Origin: an uncultured Eubacterium sp.
Lineage (GTDB): Bacteria; Bacillota; Clostridia; Oscillospirales; Acutalibacteraceae
Direction: 5' to 3'
DNA: 64,000 nt
Assembly (NCBI GenBank): GCA_934561395.1
Contig: CAKTGF010000001.1
Location: forward strand, 186,001-250,000
The notes beneath the pieces are model-generated. The model made no database searches and was not told where the DNA came from. It saw only the letters and a list, made by a program, of their open reading frames with translations. Position numbers and translations under genes: made by a program. Of this stretch, positions 1-6,504 are shown in pieces (within the stretch, counting starts at the first letter, position 1; each line of letters opens with the position of its first letter).

Positions 1-84
1 CATTGTAACGCCGATTGAATTGATTATGCCTGCCAAAAACAGCATAATAAAATTTTTAATCTTAAACTGTTTGATGAATTTCAT
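1..84 (-). CDS. YitT/YczE-like membrane protein, N-terminal fragment
   Basis: Only the first 28 codons lie inside the window. They begin MKFIKQFKIKNFIM and run into a hydrophobic segment (LFLAGIINSIGVTM) that resembles the first membrane helix of YitT-family integral membrane proteins. A GGGGA ribosome site precedes the ATG at 84. The family is poorly characterised. The call rests on the N-terminal helix alone, so the rest of the gene must be read in the neighbouring sequence. Confidence 0.5.
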   Translation of the reverse strand, partial: MKFIKQFKIKNFIMLFLAGIINSIGVTM

Positions 85-183
85 AAATCGTCCCCTTTGC
101 TTTTTTACATTTTAACATATATTGGCTTTTTAGGCAAATTCCAAGAAAAAAATTATATTTTAGTTCACAAATAACAGGGCTGC

Positions 184-327
184 CTACTCTTTCAGTTCTT
201 CGATAAAAGCCTGTATCCTTGTGGTTGCAAGGCTGCCCTTTGAAAAAGCCTTAAATTCCTCGGCGCTGACCAAGGTAACACCGTTAATTATATTAAAATT
301 CTCGTCATAAGCGTCCCACAGTTCCAT
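184..327 (-). pseudogene. NUDIX hydrolase remnant with the catalytic core deleted
   Basis: A 47-residue open frame starts MELWDAYDENFNIING, the usual start of a NUDIX protein of the MELWDxYD type. It then jumps to VSAEEFKAFSKGSLATTRIQ and a helical tail, which is how such proteins end. The central Nudix box (GX5EX7REUXEEXGU) is absent, so the product cannot hydrolyse nucleoside diphosphate substrates. I read it as an in-frame internal deletion; a genuine small protein is possible but less likely. It lies just downstream of a second NUDIX fragment on the same strand. Confidence 0.6.
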
Positions 328-328
328 T

Positions 329-589
329 TTAATCCCTCGTAATTATCAATTTTAATTCGCCGTTTGTATTTTGTATTTCATTTTTTATAAATTCAGGATA
401 CAAAACAACCTTATCCAAATCATCAATATTAAGCCAGCTGAAATGATTAACTCTGTTGCTTTCATTAATCTCAAAATCGTTTTCAAAGCGATTAAAATCA
501 GTATTTTCAATATCAACAATATAGTACATTCCTATCTCGTGATACTGTTTACCGCTTTCAGTAAAAAAGCACTCGTTAATCCATAAAGG
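329..589 (-). pseudogene. NUDIX hydrolase remnant, 5'-truncated
   Basis: The frame is open from about 589 and reads LWINECFFTESGKQYHEIG, MYYIVDIENTDF, then NHFSWLNIDDLDKVVLYPEF. This is the C-terminal half of a NUDIX-fold protein (the strand after the Nudix helix, then the typical W-x-x-[LI]-D-D-L stretch). The Nudix box and N-terminal half are missing, and the frame runs into the 3' end of the upstream kinase gene (overlap 576-589). The internal ATG at 529 could start a 66-residue protein but has no convincing ribosome site. Probably a decayed gene. Confidence 0.6.
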
Positions 590-1091
590 TTAAATCAACG
601 CCTTGGGCAATGCCTTTTATGTAGTCGTCCGCCTCCTTGTGAGAGTGAAAAATAATTACATTACTGTTGTATTTTTCAAGCAGCGCCTTAATTTGAGGCA
701 CAATATCGCAATTAAAGCTTTTGATAAAATCAATCAGTTCGTCGTTGGCAGGCAGTTGGCAGGGCATTTCAGGTCTGTTGCCTTTTCTGTTTTGCGCTCC
801 TTGAATACAAATTTCGGTGGGCAGGTCAAACCAAAATACAACATCTGCCTGCTTAATTCTCAATTCAAGCGTGCTTTTAAAATTACCGTCAATAATAAAG
901 CTGTCCTTTTTAAAAATTTCCCGCTGCCGTTCAATCAACTCCTCACGGGATATGTGGGTGCAGTCGCTGTTCCAATAAACAGAATCCAAATGGAACAACT
1001 CAATACCGGTTGCGTTGTGCAGCTTGCGGCTAAAGGTACTTTTACCTGCACCCGGGCAACCGATTACAACAATTTTTTTGTAGTTAAACAT
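576..1091 (-). CDS. P-loop AAA/adenylate-kinase-like protein (FlaR / topology-modulation type)
   Basis: A 171-residue P-loop protein with Walker A GCPGAGKST near residues 12-20. It continues with LFHLDSVYW and DSFIIDGNF, the pattern of the small kinase-like family often annotated as topology modulation protein or FlaR. Length fits the family (about 170-180). The substrate is unknown; a nucleotide or small-molecule kinase role is inferred from the fold. The start at 1091 is backed by an AGGAGG site a few bases upstream. The gene sits directly behind a 5S-rRNA-like leader with its own promoter and terminator, so expression probably depends on readthrough. Its 3' end overlaps a NUDIX remnant. 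Confidence 0.75.
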   Translation of the reverse strand: MFNYKKIVVIGCPGAGKSTFSRKLHNATGIELFHLDSVYWNSDCTHISREELIERQREIFKKDSFIIDGNFKSTLELRIKQADVVFWFDLPTEICIQGAQNRKGNRPEMPCQLPANDELIDFIKSFNCDIVPQIKALLEKYNSNVIIFHSHKEADDYIKGIAQGVDLTFMD

Positions 1092-1111
1092 AACTTACCT
1101 CCTAAAAACAA

Positions 1112-1200
1112 AAATCGCCCTTGCATAGCTATGCAAGAGCTTTACTGCTGTGTTCGGAATGGGAACAGGTCATCTCAATTTTCATCAGTTCCAACTGATA
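1112..1200 (-). ncRNA. 5S-rRNA-like attenuator leader, copy 1
   Basis: On the minus strand the predicted transcript opens with a perfect hairpin (AUCAGU-UGGA-ACUGAU, 1184-1199). It then carries a 34-nt block (1137-1170) reading ACCUGUUCCCAUUCCGAACA and on through CAGCAGUAAAGCUC. That is helix III, loop C and the 3' strand of helix II of bacterial 5S rRNA with about one change. It ends in a terminator hairpin (1117-1140) and U-rich tract. Helices I, IV and V of 5S are missing, so this is not a 5S gene. The 34-nt block is identical to a second copy at 61674-61707. The CUC used by the 5S-like helix II is also in the 5' arm of the terminator, as in an attenuator. Function is inferred. Confidence 0.7.
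1117..1140 (-). terminator. Intrinsic terminator inside 5S-like leader, copy 1
   Basis: The RNA hairpin GCUCUUGCAU/AUGCAAGGGC is paired almost to the tip with one G-U pair. GAUUUUUGUUUUU follows, just before the AGGAGG of the kinase gene. It would stop transcription before the coding region unless melted or pre-empted. Confidence 0.75.
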
Positions 1201-1206
1201 TGGTTA

Positions 1207-1236
1207 ATTATATCATAATCGCCTGATTTTTGTCAA
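1207..1236 (-). promoter_or_regulatory. Sigma-A promoter of 5S-like leader, copy 1
   Basis: TTGACA and TATAAT, both consensus, separated by 18 nt on the minus strand. Transcription would start near 1200, placing the AUCAG hairpin at the extreme 5' end of the RNA. Confidence 0.75.
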
Positions 1237-1315
1237 ATACAAAACGAACAGAGCGTTATTATAACAAACAGCAAACGGAGATGATCGTTTAGTGAGCACC
1301 TCCGTTCGGTTTGGA

Positions 1316-3997
1316 TTATTTATTAAGCTTTCGCTGAATGAGCTTTACGATTTCAACAATAGGAATTACCATAATTGCGACTACCAATGAGGTAAAGTAT
1401 TCTGCTGCGCTGATTGCGGCGAAATCGAAGGCTTCCTTTAAGAACGGGATATAGATAACAGCCGTTGAAAGGACTAACGAAAGTGCCATTGCACCGATTA
1501 AATACCAATTTATGCTGCCCATTTTAAATATGGACTGGCGGCGTGAGCGCATATTGAATGAATGGAATATTTCAGCCATTGAAAGGGTTAAGAACGCCAT
1601 TGTCATTCCGTTTTGGTGGAGGAATTTATTGCTGATGTCGTCAACGGCGAAAATATCGTGAAGTGACATTTTACCGTCAGCTGCCATAACAATGCCCAGC
1701 ACATAAGCAACCAGTGTTAAAACGGTAACCATAATGCCCTGCCAAGCAACATCAAAGCCAAGGCCGCCTGAGAAGATACCCTCCTTGCTGTCACGGGGAG
1801 CACGCTTCATAATATTTGGGTCGCCCTTTTCAAGGCCGAGCGCAAGAGCCGGGAAGCAGTCGGTAATAAGGTTAATCCACAACAGATGCACAGGCTCAAA
1901 CAAAGTAAATCCAAGCAGAGTTGCAATAAAGATTGACAAAACCTCCGACAGATTGGATGAAAGCAAAAATTGAATTGAGTTACGGATATTATCGTAAATT
2001 CTTCTGCCCTCGTCAACGGCGGAAACAATGGTAGCAAAGTTATCGTCTGCAAGAACCATATCGGCAACATTTTTTGTAACATCCGTGCCGGTAATGCCCA
2101 TGCCAACGCCTATGTCGGCATTTTTAATTGACGGTGCATCGTTAACGCCGTCGCCGGTCATAGCGGTAATTTTGCCCTTTTTCTTCCAAGCCTTTACAAT
2201 TCTTACCTTATGCTCGGGCTGAACACGGGCGTAAACGCTGAATTCTTCAATTCTGTCATCCAGTTCCTCATCTGAAAGCTGATTAAGGTCGGCGCCTGTA
2301 ATTGCACAGCTTGCATCTTCAATAATGCCAAGCTCTTTTGCGATTGCAACGGCGGTATCCTTATGGTCGCCGGTAATCATAATAGGTCTGATGCCTGCGC
2401 TCTTACACTGTGCGATTGCATCAACAACCTCGGGGCGAACAGGGTCAATCATACCTGTTAAGCCAATGTAGCAAAGCTCCTGCTCAATATCCTCATCTTC
2501 TATTGACGGCAGCTTTTTATATGTTCTCATTGCGGCGCAAAGCACACGGAGCGCCTTGTCTGCCATTTCCTTGTTAGAGTCGGTAATTGCCTGAGCAATC
2601 TCCTCGGTCATCGGCACCTTTTTGCCGTTAAGATAAGCGGTGGTGCAACGGGAAAGAATAACATCAGGTGCGCCCTTTGTGTATTGCACATAGCCCTTTT
2701 CAGTTTTATGGATAGTTGACATCATTTTTCTGCCTGAATCAAAGGGAACCTCTGCAACTCTTTCAAACTTAGAGTCAAGCTCAGACTTTTTGTGTTCAAG
2801 GGTATTTGCATAGGCAACCAGCGCCGCCTCGGTAGGCTCGCCCTTAACTGAACCATCCTCCTGCAACTCGGCATCATTGCACAATGCCATTGCCATAGCC
2901 AAAAGGTTTTCATCAGTGCCCCTATGCTCAACAACGGTCATTTTGTTTTGAGTTAAGGTACCTGTTTTGTCAGAACAAATAATTTGTGTGCAGCCAAGGG
3001 TTTCAACTGCGGTAAGCTTGCGGATAACCGCATTGCGCTTGCTCATTTTTGTAACGCCGATTGAAAGAACAATTGTTACAACCGCTGCCAAGCCCTCGGG
3101 GATAGCAGCAACAGCCAATGAAACAGCCACCATAAAGAACGAAAGAGCGGAGTTAAATGTAATTGCGTCACCCACAATAAGAGCACGGATAATATCAAAA
3201 GCAAATATGAAAATGCATATTGCAAGAACAATTATTGAAAGGATTTTTGAAAGCTGGTTAAGCTTGATTTGCAAGGGAGTTTCCTCATCCTTAGCCTGTG
3301 CAAGAGCGTCGGCAATTTTGCCCATTTCGGTGTTCATACCTGTTGCAACAACAACGGCCTTGCCCCTGCCGTAAACAACATCCGAGCCCATATAGCACAT
3401 ATTTTTTCTGTCCCCAAGTGGTACATCGTCGGAACCCAGAGAGTCTAAAATCTCTGCGGTTTTGTTAACAGGCACTGATTCGCCTGTAAGTGCCGATTCC
3501 TCAATTTTCATTGAGGCGCTTTCTATAATTCGGCAGTCTGCGGGCACGCTGTCCCCTGCCTCAAGAACAATGATATCGCCAACAACAAGTTCCTCGCTTT
3601 TAACATCAACAAGAACGCCGTCACGGATTACCTTTGAGGTGGAGGCGGTCATTTCCTGCAGGGCCTCGATTGCTTTTTCGGCCTTTGACTCCTGATAAAC
3701 GCCAAGCACTGCATTGATAATTACAACGACCATAATTATTATAACATCGGCAAAGCCGCCGTCCTTGCTGACAGTGGCAGTAACGGCACTTACAATTGCA
3801 GCAACAATCAAAATAATAATCATTGGGTCTGCAAGCTGTGACAAAAAGCGCTTGTAAAGGGGCGTTTTTTTGCCTTGGGCAAGCTTGTTTTTGCCATTTT
3901 CCTCAAGTCTTGTATCGGCTGCGGAGGTGCTCAGACCGTTAACCGTTGTGTCGTTTTCCGCAAGAACATTTTCAATTGTTGACAAATACTCTTTCAT
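1316..3997 (-). CDS. P-type cation-translocating ATPase (Ca2+/Mn2+ efflux type)
   Basis: An 893-residue P2-type ATPase. Visible are TGES in the actuator domain, the phosphorylation motif DKTGTLTQNK, the hinge TGDGVNDAPS, and a membrane helix with AAIPEGL, as in SERCA/PMR1 pumps. The M5 SNLSEV and M6 NLITD motifs keep acidic ligand residues. Family annotation would say calcium-translocating ATPase. However, the leader is a yybP-ykoY riboswitch, which answers to Mn2+ and controls Mn2+ exporters including P-type ATPases such as Lactococcus YoaB, so Mn2+ efflux is a serious candidate. I chose the ATG at 3997 (MKEYLSTI) because GGTGAT lies upstream; an ATG at 4009 is in frame but poorly spaced. 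A weak stem (CTCCGTT/AACGGAG) follows the stop. Confidence 0.9.
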   Translation of the reverse strand: MKEYLSTIENVLAENDTTVNGLSTSAADTRLEENGKNKLAQGKKTPLYKRFLSQLADPMIIILIVAAIVSAVTATVSKDGGFADVIIIMVVVIINAVLGVYQESKAEKAIEALQEMTASTSKVIRDGVLVDVKSEELVVGDIIVLEAGDSVPADCRIIESASMKIEESALTGESVPVNKTAEILDSLGSDDVPLGDRKNMCYMGSDVVYGRGKAVVVATGMNTEMGKIADALAQAKDEETPLQIKLNQLSKILSIIVLAICIFIFAFDIIRALIVGDAITFNSALSFFMVAVSLAVAAIPEGLAAVVTIVLSIGVTKMSKRNAVIRKLTAVETLGCTQIICSDKTGTLTQNKMTVVEHRGTDENLLAMAMALCNDAELQEDGSVKGEPTEAALVAYANTLEHKKSELDSKFERVAEVPFDSGRKMMSTIHKTEKGYVQYTKGAPDVILSRCTTAYLNGKKVPMTEEIAQAITDSNKEMADKALRVLCAAMRTYKKLPSIEDEDIEQELCYIGLTGMIDPVRPEVVDAIAQCKSAGIRPIMITGDHKDTAVAIAKELGIIEDASCAITGADLNQLSDEELDDRIEEFSVYARVQPEHKVRIVKAWKKKGKITAMTGDGVNDAPSIKNADIGVGMGITGTDVTKNVADMVLADDNFATIVSAVDEGRRIYDNIRNSIQFLLSSNLSEVLSIFIATLLGFTLFEPVHLLWINLITDCFPALALGLEKGDPNIMKRAPRDSKEGIFSGGLGFDVAWQGIMVTVLTLVAYVLGIVMAADGKMSLHDIFAVDDISNKFLHQNGMTMAFLTLSMAEIFHSFNMRSRRQSIFKMGSINWYLIGAMALSLVLSTAVIYIPFLKEAFDFAAISAAEYFTSLVVAIMVIPIVEIVKLIQRKLNK

Positions 3998-4038
3998 AAT
4001 AATCACCATAGCCTTTCAGGCAACAAACATTATATTAT

Positions 4039-4235
4039 AAATCACCAGATTGACCTGCGTTGCCTGAACAGGCGTAAATGGTGATTTCAGTCATTTCAAA
4101 ATTATGCCCCAGGCAAATTTTGAAGGGTTCGTTTGCGACCGCTCGCAGTGCGAGATTAAAGAAGCAATAAGAACTGACAGCGGTCAAAATTTAGGAGCAC
4201 ATTTGTGTGCGAAAGTAAATTTTGGGCACCGCAAC
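4039..4235 (-). repeat. Probable intergenic repeat between Mn2+ riboswitch and ATPase gene
   Basis: About 200 nt separate the riboswitch terminator from the ATPase start and hold no standard gene. On the minus strand a frame is open to a stop at 4037, covering peptides such as LALRAVANEPFKICLGHNFE, but no ribosome site supports it. The end nearest the ATPase is an inverted repeat (AAATCACCA...TGGTGATTT, 4039-4087), and further short inverted repeats follow. The structure suggests a small dispersed element inserted into the leader. I cannot confirm other genomic copies from this window. Confidence 0.35.
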
Positions 4236-4288
4236 TGATGTATAATTTAATTAGTGTGATTTTTCACACTATACTCCTTTGTAATATA

Positions 4289-4420
4289 TAAAAAAGACTC
4301 ATACATAGTATTCCAACTATGTATAAGTCTCATTCTTAAAAACTAAACCAGCCGTTTTGCGGCATGATGTTGATTTAGCTCACGCAAAGGCGTGGAACTA
4401 CTCCCTCATACGATGGTGTA
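4289..4420 (-). promoter_or_regulatory. yybP-ykoY manganese riboswitch with terminator
   Basis: The minus-strand RNA carries the family hallmarks GAGGGAGUAG and AUCAACAU, joined by hairpins into a P1 helix GUAUGAG/CUUAUAC (4405-4411 with 4321-4327). The 3' strand of P1 is also the 5' arm of a strong terminator (GACUUAUACAUAG...CUAUGUAUGAGUC, 4296-4329, then UUUUUU). Holding P1 closed with Mn2+ would therefore prevent termination: an ON switch, as known for this family. The regulated gene is the P-type ATPase. Aptamer family and mutually exclusive pairing are read from sequence; ligand specificity is family knowledge. Confidence 0.85.
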
Positions 4421-4449
4421 ATTATAACATTTTTTGCAAAAAAAGTCAA
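4421..4449 (-). promoter_or_regulatory. Promoter of Mn2+ riboswitch/ATPase transcript
   Basis: TTGACT-17 nt-TATAAT on the minus strand, placing the start a few bases before the riboswitch aptamer. Confidence 0.75.
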
Positions 4450-4471
4450 CCGAATAATTACCTGAAAATGA

Positions 4472-4882
4472 TTACTCAGCATCCTCTTCCTCAATCTCAA
4501 AATTAAGGATTTCGCCGCAGTTCGGGCACTCAAAGCTACCCTCTAATACGGTGTCCTCATCAACTGTAAATTCAGCATTGCATGCAGGGCAGGTAATTTC
4601 ATATTCCTCTGCATCTTCAAAGCCGTCACAGCCCTCACAGCCCTCGCAGCCGTCAAAATCATCGTCATACACTGCCTCTTCAACTGAGGCAAGGTCATCA
4701 TCAATATCGTCAAGCTGCTCCTCAACAACATCAAGCTCTTCTGTAATATCAAGAACATCATCGTTAAGGTTTTCAAGAACATCAATAATTGCCTTGAAGA
4801 TTTTTGTTTCTTTTTTGTTATCGTCAAGGTCAAGGCCATCAATAAGACCCTTTAAATAACCTAAAGCTTCTGTAGTTTCCAT
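4472..4882 (-). CDS. CD1247 N-terminal-domain protein with C-terminal zinc ribbon
   Basis: A 136-residue acidic protein starting METTEALGYLKGLIDGL, the hallmark of the CD1247 N-terminal domain family common in Clostridia. A Glu/Asp-rich coiled region follows, then an unusual CEGCEGCDGF run, and finally a zinc ribbon (CPACNAEF...CPNCGE). No enzymatic motif is present; a scaffolding or nucleic-acid-linked role is guesswork. I prefer the ATG at 4882 to upstream options because METTE matches the family start; AAAGGAT lies about ten bases upstream. It follows efp on the same strand. Confidence 0.75.
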   Translation of the reverse strand: METTEALGYLKGLIDGLDLDDNKKETKIFKAIIDVLENLNDDVLDITEELDVVEEQLDDIDDDLASVEEAVYDDDFDGCEGCEGCDGFEDAEEYEITCPACNAEFTVDEDTVLEGSFECPNCGEILNFEIEEEDAE

Positions 4883-5005
4883 AATAATACCGATCCTTTC
4901 GGCTGCAAGTATTTCCTTATAGCACACGCCCTGTTGCAGCCCTGCAAGGCGTAAGGAAATTTGAGTTTAAAACAGGCAGCCACAAGGACTGCCCACGATT
5001 TTTAA

Positions 5006-5563
5006 TTATGCACGCTCCATATATTCGCAGGTACGAGTGTCAATTCTGATCATATCGCCCTCGTTAATGAACAAAGGAACACGGATTTCTGCACCTGTTT
5101 CAACAGTTGCAGGCTTAAGTGTGTTTGTTGCGGTGTTGCCCTTAAGGCCCGGCTCAGTATGAGTAACCTGAAGAGTTACAAAGGTAGGCGGCTCAACGCC
5201 GAAAACCTTGCCCTTGTAGGAAAGAATTTTACATTCCTCATTTTCCTTAACGAACTTAAAGCTGTCAGGAAGGTCAGCCTCTGATACCGGCTCCATCTCA
5301 AAGGTTTCGTTATCCATAAAGTAGTACATACCGTCATCGTTGTATGAATATTGCATATTTCTTCTTTCAATATATGCAGTAGGATATTTTGCCGATGGGT
5401 TATAGCTCTTTTCAACCACTGAACCTGTAATTACATTCTTGGTTTTAGTTCTTACAAACGCAGCGCCCTTACCCGGCTTTACATGCTGAAACTCGATAAC
5501 CTGAAGAACGTTGCCGTCTTCTTCAAAAGTTACGCCGTTTCTGAAATCACCTGCTGAAATCAT
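5006..5563 (-). CDS. efp: Translation elongation factor P
   Basis: A 185-residue, full-length EF-P. It eases peptide bond formation at polyproline stretches. The KOW-like first domain begins MISAGDFRNGVTFEEDGNVL. The tip loop KPGKGAAFVRTK carries the lysine that is modified in other bacteria, and two OB-fold domains follow. GGAGGTATAAAT precedes the ATG. It lies 46 bases downstream of aroQ, a common Firmicutes arrangement. No modification genes (epmA/epmB or ymfI) are visible here. Confidence 0.95.
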   Translation of the reverse strand: MISAGDFRNGVTFEEDGNVLQVIEFQHVKPGKGAAFVRTKTKNVITGSVVEKSYNPSAKYPTAYIERRNMQYSYNDDGMYYFMDNETFEMEPVSEADLPDSFKFVKENEECKILSYKGKVFGVEPPTFVTLQVTHTEPGLKGNTATNTLKPATVETGAEIRVPLFINEGDMIRIDTRTCEYMERA

Positions 5564-5609
5564 ATTTATACCTCCGAATATTTATAAAATATCAATTTAC
5601 TAATACATT

Positions 5610-6047
5610 TTACAGTATTTCGAGCAATAAATCAATACCCATTTTGTAACTATCCTTGCCATAGCCTGAAATTTGTTTAACACAAACCTCGGTTATAACC
5701 GAAATTTTCCTGAAATCCTCTCTTTTATGAATATCGCTCATGTGAACCTCAACAAAAGGAGTGTAGTCGCTGACAGCCTCAATAGCGTCACGAATGGCGT
5801 AGGAATAGTGGGTGTATGCCCCTGCATTGATAACAACGCCGTCGTAATCGTCCTTGCTTTGATGAATAACATCAATAATGGCGCCCTCATGGTTTGACTG
5901 ATAAAAGCTTATCTCTGCCCCCTTTGAGTCGCCGTATGCTTTGAGTTGGGCGTTAATATCATCAAGGGTTTCAGCGCCGTAAACATTCTTTTTTCTGATA
6001 CCGGTCATATTAAGGTTTGGACCGTTTAAAACAAGTATTTTCTTCAT
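5610..6047 (-). CDS. aroQ: Type II 3-dehydroquinate dehydratase
   Basis: A 145-residue protein that dehydrates 3-dehydroquinate to 3-dehydroshikimate in the shikimate pathway. The family motif LNGPNLNMTGIRKKNVYG carries the catalytic Arg and Tyr, followed by SNHEGAIIDVIH, NAGAYTHYSYAIRDAI and VEVHMSDIHKRE with its active-site His. Most relatives read LLGxREPxxYG, so GIRKKNVYG is a mild variant. The start at 6047 is supported by GGTGAT; an upstream in-frame ATG adds 15 residues the family lacks. Confidence 0.93.
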   Translation of the reverse strand: MKKILVLNGPNLNMTGIRKKNVYGAETLDDINAQLKAYGDSKGAEISFYQSNHEGAIIDVIHQSKDDYDGVVINAGAYTHYSYAIRDAIEAVSDYTPFVEVHMSDIHKREDFRKISVITEVCVKQISGYGKDSYKMGIDLLLEIL

Positions 6048-6112
6048 ATTTATCACCAAGGGTAATATACCATAACTTGGCAAAGGGTTCAAGGCTTTAA
6101 GGGCAAAAAATT

Positions 6113-6133
6113 AAGCAGGTCAAAGACCTGCTT
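6113..6133 (-). terminator. Intrinsic terminator after rpsU
   Basis: AAGCAGGTC-AAA-GACCTGCTT with A-rich and T-rich flanks on either side. It separates rpsU from aroQ and works on paper in both directions. Confidence 0.8.
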
Positions 6134-6144
6134 TTTTAAGTAAC

Positions 6145-6321
6145 TTATTTGTACTTTCTTTTACGAGCAGCTTCACTCTTCTTTTTACGAGCGACTGAAG
6201 GCTTTTCGTAATGCTCTCTCTTTCTTACCTCTTGGATGATGCCATCACGAGAAGTTTGGCGCTTAAATCTTCTAAGAGCGCTGTCAAGAGATTCATTTTC
6301 CTTAACTTTTACCTGACTCAT
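6145..6321 (-). CDS. rpsU: 30S ribosomal protein S21
   Basis: A 58-residue basic protein beginning MSQVKVKENESLDSALRRFK and ending in a Lys/Arg-rich tail (RKKKSEAARKRKYK), the standard S21 pattern. S21 binds near the 3' end of 16S rRNA and takes part in initiation. A GGAGGGAGG site precedes the ATG, and the bases before it (CCCCCGA...TCGGAGG) can fold back on that site. It has its own promoter and terminator, so it is monocistronic here. Confidence 0.93.
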   Translation of the reverse strand: MSQVKVKENESLDSALRRFKRQTSRDGIIQEVRKREHYEKPSVARKKKSEAARKRKYK

Positions 6322-6399
6322 TATATTCCCTCCCTCCGACCATCGGGGGTTATTTAATACTCAATAAAAAGTAAACACAACTTTTCATTTGTCGCAATG

Positions 6400-6428
6400 A
6401 TTATATACAAAACTTAAGTGGATGTCAA
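6400..6428 (-). promoter_or_regulatory. Promoter of rpsU
   Basis: TTGACA-17-TATAAT on the minus strand, about 80 bases upstream of the rpsU start. Confidence 0.75.
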
Positions 6429-6504
6429 GCATTTTATCAAATAATGTTGAAATTTAGTTAATAATCATAAAAAAGGCTATGCACAGTCGAATTTGTATTG
6501 TTAA

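Noticed and set aside
1112..1200. Complete 5S rRNA gene
   Set aside because: Only about 34 nt match 5S; helices I, IV and V are absent and a terminator follows at once.
603..1226. 207-residue plus-strand frame opposite the kinase gene
   Set aside because: Covers the 5S-like leader and kinase antisense; composition and lack of ribosome site mark it as a shadow.
6440..6504. Terminator after the fibronectin III gene
   Set aside because: AT-rich with a T-run, but no convincing stem.
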